From: DATKMS01 sp041497995 | Lineage (GTDB): Bacteria; Desulfobacterota; Binatia; HRBIN30 | Assembly: GCA_041497995.1 (NCBI GenBank) | Contig: JBGQHM010000347.1 | Coordinates: forward strand, 1 to 7,203 | Length of the DNA: 7,203 nt | Reading direction: 5' to 3' | Shown: one piece after another, positions 5,480 through 7,203 of the stretch | Layout of the letters: every line of letters starts with the position of its first letter | Numbering within the stretch: position 1 is the stretch's first letter | Position numbers and translations under genes: made by a program | Notes under the pieces: model-generated | Told to the model about the DNA's origin: nothing | Seen by the model: the letters and a program-made list of their open reading frames with translations, nothing else | The model's database searches: none

Positions 5480-6481
5480 TCAACTCCAGCCCGGCGGTCT
5501 TTCAGTCAGGAGCTCAGTGATCGACGCATAGGCTTCGTTCGCTTCGACGTCTGTGTACTGCTCGTGGAAAAGCCCGTGACACTGCCCGACCAGCTCCAAC
5601 CATGAGCCGAGGTCAGTGCGAGCCTTGAGGTCGTGAAGCCGCGCTATGAATGCGCTCGATCGTCCGCGCTGACGCGAGTGGATGCCGAGTTCATAGGACC
5701 GCTTGAAACGCTCGCGTAGGGTGTCGGCGGCGTAGGTTGTGCTAACGACAACATCACCGGCATCCCCGCCGGGCGCGGCAAGAAAGGTTTCGAGCAGCGC
5801 GAAATCGGGGGTCCGCTGATAGGGTGCGAGCAAGTCGCGCTGCTCGCGCAGGAAGAGGCCGTGCGCGACCGCGATGAGCGCGATCGTCGCGGCCTCGTGC
5901 CTGCTTTCTCGCAACTGCTGGAATGTCATCCGCACCCTCCCCTCGTGCCGTCGGTAGCGACAGCGGACGCCCTCGAGCACGAACTTACAAAAGGTGTAGT
6001 GCGGATTGTAGTCTGGCCGGTGATCGCCGAACGTATGCCAGTGTGCGCGCGGACCGTCGTACCGGAGCGTATACAGCCTGCCCCAACCGTGGCGTCGGAT
6101 GTCGTTACCGAAGTCCATATCGGGCGAGATGGAGTCGCGAATCTGAACGCGCTGGAAACACTCAGTGCGGTACAACCGGACGCCTTGCACGCGGCCGATG
6201 ACGGGATCACGCAAATGTCCCGAGACGAGCCCCAACGTGTCGCACATGCGGCCGCGCAACTCGTCCAGGCATGTGTCGTCGAAGCTCATGTCTGCATCGA
6301 CTTGGACGAAGAACGGCGTCCGCACTTGTGCTGCGCCCGCATTCAGGGCGCGGTGAAAGGGAGAGATACCCCGGACGACGATGGTGTCGGCCACGGGCAT
6401 GGTCTGCCGCTGCACGCTGGCGATCGCACGATCGGTGTAAGGCTCCCCGATGCTCAAGACGACCGCAGTAATGTCACGCAT
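5480..6481 (-). CDS. GT-A fold glycosyltransferase-like protein, family 2 type
   Basis: The 333-residue protein has a family-2-like GT-A nucleotide-sugar domain at the N-terminus. A first beta strand, 'ITAVVLSIGEPYTDRAIASV' (4-23), leads to 'SPFHRALNAGAAQVRTPFFV' (40-59) and the metal/UDP-binding DxD motif 'QVDADMSFDD' (60-69). 'DMDFGNDIRRHGWGRLY' (121-137) lies where the acceptor-side acidic motif is expected. The rest (about 150-333) is mostly helical, with an odd His/Tyr/Arg-rich part (147-184, for example 'HWHTFGDHRPDYNPHYTF'), and matches nothing I recognise. There is no signal peptide or membrane helix, so it should act on the cytosolic side, but donor and acceptor are unknown. The ATG at 6481 has only a weak GGGGA close by. 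It is divergent from the glutathione peroxidase across 107 bases and lies upstream of the oxidase remnant on the same strand. No other glycan gene is near. Confidence 0.75.
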   Translation of the reverse strand: MRDITAVVLSIGEPYTDRAIASVQRQTMPVADTIVVRGISPFHRALNAGAAQVRTPFFVQVDADMSFDDTCLDELRGRMCDTLGLVSGHLRDPVIGRVQGVRLYRTECFQRVQIRDSISPDMDFGNDIRRHGWGRLYTLRYDGPRAHWHTFGDHRPDYNPHYTFCKFVLEGVRCRYRRHEGRVRMTFQQLRESRHEAATIALIAVAHGLFLREQRDLLAPYQRTPDFALLETFLAAPGGDAGDVVVSTTYAADTLRERFKRSYELGIHSRQRGRSSAFIARLHDLKARTDLGSWLELVGQCHGLFHEQYTDVEANEAYASITELLTERPPGWS

Positions 6482-6588
6482 CGTTCCCCACGCTGTGTGC
6501 GACAGGCAGCGGCCACTGCTTGCACGTTCGGCGCGCCATGGTCAAGCCATGGCTTGCAACTACTCCGCCGCTCTGCCATCAGCGAGGT

Positions 6589-7074
6589 ATGACTATCCAC
6601 CGGTTCACGGCAAAGGCTATCGATGGCAACGAGCGCTCGCTCGGTGAGTATGCAGGCAAGGCGCTGCTTGTGGTGAACGTCGCGTCGCAGTGCGGGCTCA
6701 CACCACACTACGCCGGCCTGCAAGAGCTGTATGAAAATTTCCGCGACCGCGGGCTCGTGGTGCTGGGATTCCCGTGCAACCAGTTCGGCACGCAGGAACC
6801 GGGGACCGAAGCGGAGATCAAGACGTTCTGCGAGACGCGCTACGGCGTGACGTTTCCCATGTTCGCCAAGATCGACGTGAACGGACCGACGCGCCACCCG
6901 CTCTACGCCTTCTTGACCGAGCAGCCCACGCAACCCGATGGCCCAGGCGACATCCAGTGGAACTTCGCCAAGTTTCTGATCGATGCTTCGGGCAAGGTGC
7001 TCGCGCGGTTCGCGCCGCCGACGAAACCCGTGTCGGACGAGATCGTCAGCGCCGTCGAAAAGACGCTCGCCTAG
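6589..7074 (+). CDS. Glutathione peroxidase family (thioredoxin-type peroxidase)
   Basis: This 161-residue cytosolic peroxidase reduces hydrogen peroxide and organic hydroperoxides. The thioredoxin fold and catalytic motifs are intact. 'LLVVNVASQCGLTPHY' (26-41) holds the peroxidatic Cys35, an ordinary Cys and not selenocysteine. 'VVLGFPCNQFGTQEPG' (57-72) holds Gln69, and 'IQWNFAKFLID' (122-132) holds Trp124 and Asn125, completing the catalytic tetrad. Cys81 in 'TFCETRYGVTFPMFAKI' sits where the resolving Cys of two-cysteine, thioredoxin-dependent enzymes lies, so despite the family name the reductant is probably thioredoxin. The ATG at 6589 gives the family's usual length and N-terminus. 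The frame is open back to a TTG at 6520, but that extension is not conserved-looking. GAGG directly before the ATG is too close to be a good Shine-Dalgarno site. The gene is divergent from the glycosyltransferase and ends in TAG with no clear terminator. Confidence 0.95.
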   Translation: MTIHRFTAKAIDGNERSLGEYAGKALLVVNVASQCGLTPHYAGLQELYENFRDRGLVVLGFPCNQFGTQEPGTEAEIKTFCETRYGVTFPMFAKIDVNGPTRHPLYAFLTEQPTQPDGPGDIQWNFAKFLIDASGKVLARFAPPTKPVSDEIVSAVEKTLA

Positions 7075-7203
7075 GGCCTGCGGCCGGCGTCATTTCTATG
7101 GCCCGCTCCCCGTCGGGTCGCTCCGGGCTGCCAAGTCCGACCGGCTGTTGGTTTGGTAGTTGCTTCGCAACCCGGCCCTGCTCGCAGCCTATGCGCGGTA
7201 GAG

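Noticed and set aside
5250..5483. 77-codon minus-strand frame whose ATG overlaps the glycosyltransferase stop (ATGA)
   Set aside because: The overlap looks like translational coupling, but the second half is a Ser/Thr/Arg/Cys-rich shadow of the oxidase remnant and there is no Shine-Dalgarno site.
5861..6592. 243-codon plus-strand frame opposite the glycosyltransferase
   Set aside because: It is antisense to a frame with a DxD motif and GT-A layout, and its translation shows no domain.

Overview
The window is GC-rich bacterial chromosomal DNA with no rRNA, tRNA, CRISPR array, transposase or phage gene that I can see. It contains a long-chain-type acyl-CoA dehydrogenase, an F420-type (deazaflavin) nitroreductase-family protein, a galactose-oxidase remnant, and a DUF4160/DUF2442 pair. 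That mix fits an uncultured, metabolically versatile GC-rich soil or groundwater lineage, for example a Binatota- or Deltaproteobacteria-like organism. This placement is inference only; no marker gene is present.

Layout from left to right. Positions 1-205 have no secure gene, though an open minus-strand frame runs off the left edge. Positions 206-802 (minus) hold a two-gene DUF4160-DUF2442 cassette of the kind predicted to be a toxin-antitoxin module. A divergent spacer (803-1013) with an imperfect palindrome separates it from a 47-codon gene (1014-1157, plus) that has a very good ribosome binding site. After a 242-base spacer with nothing recognisable, three plus-strand genes follow: acyl-CoA dehydrogenase (1400-2626), deazaflavin-dependent nitroreductase-like protein (2694-3113) and a secreted YceI lipocalin-like protein (3216-3809). 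They point the same way, but gaps of 67 and 102 bases and separate start signals argue against tight coupling.

The next block is on the minus strand and meets YceI tail to tail. In transcription order it has a GT-A type glycosyltransferase (6481-5480), a decayed galactose/glyoxal oxidase that keeps only its C-terminal part (5352-4843), and, 12 bases downstream, an intact secreted protein built from two copies of one domain (4830-3838). Divergent from the glycosyltransferase is a glutathione peroxidase (6589-7074, plus). The last 129 bases hold no gene I can recognise.

Functionally this is a patchwork rather than one pathway. It covers fatty acyl or related CoA-thioester oxidation, flavin/F420 redox chemistry, periplasmic isoprenoid binding, peroxide defence and a small toxin-antitoxin-like island. 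The two points most worth following are the oxidase remnant, where a perfect ribosome binding site and ATG sit one base out of frame with the conserved oxidase sequence, and the duplicated-domain secreted protein next to it. I found no clear new multi-gene system.
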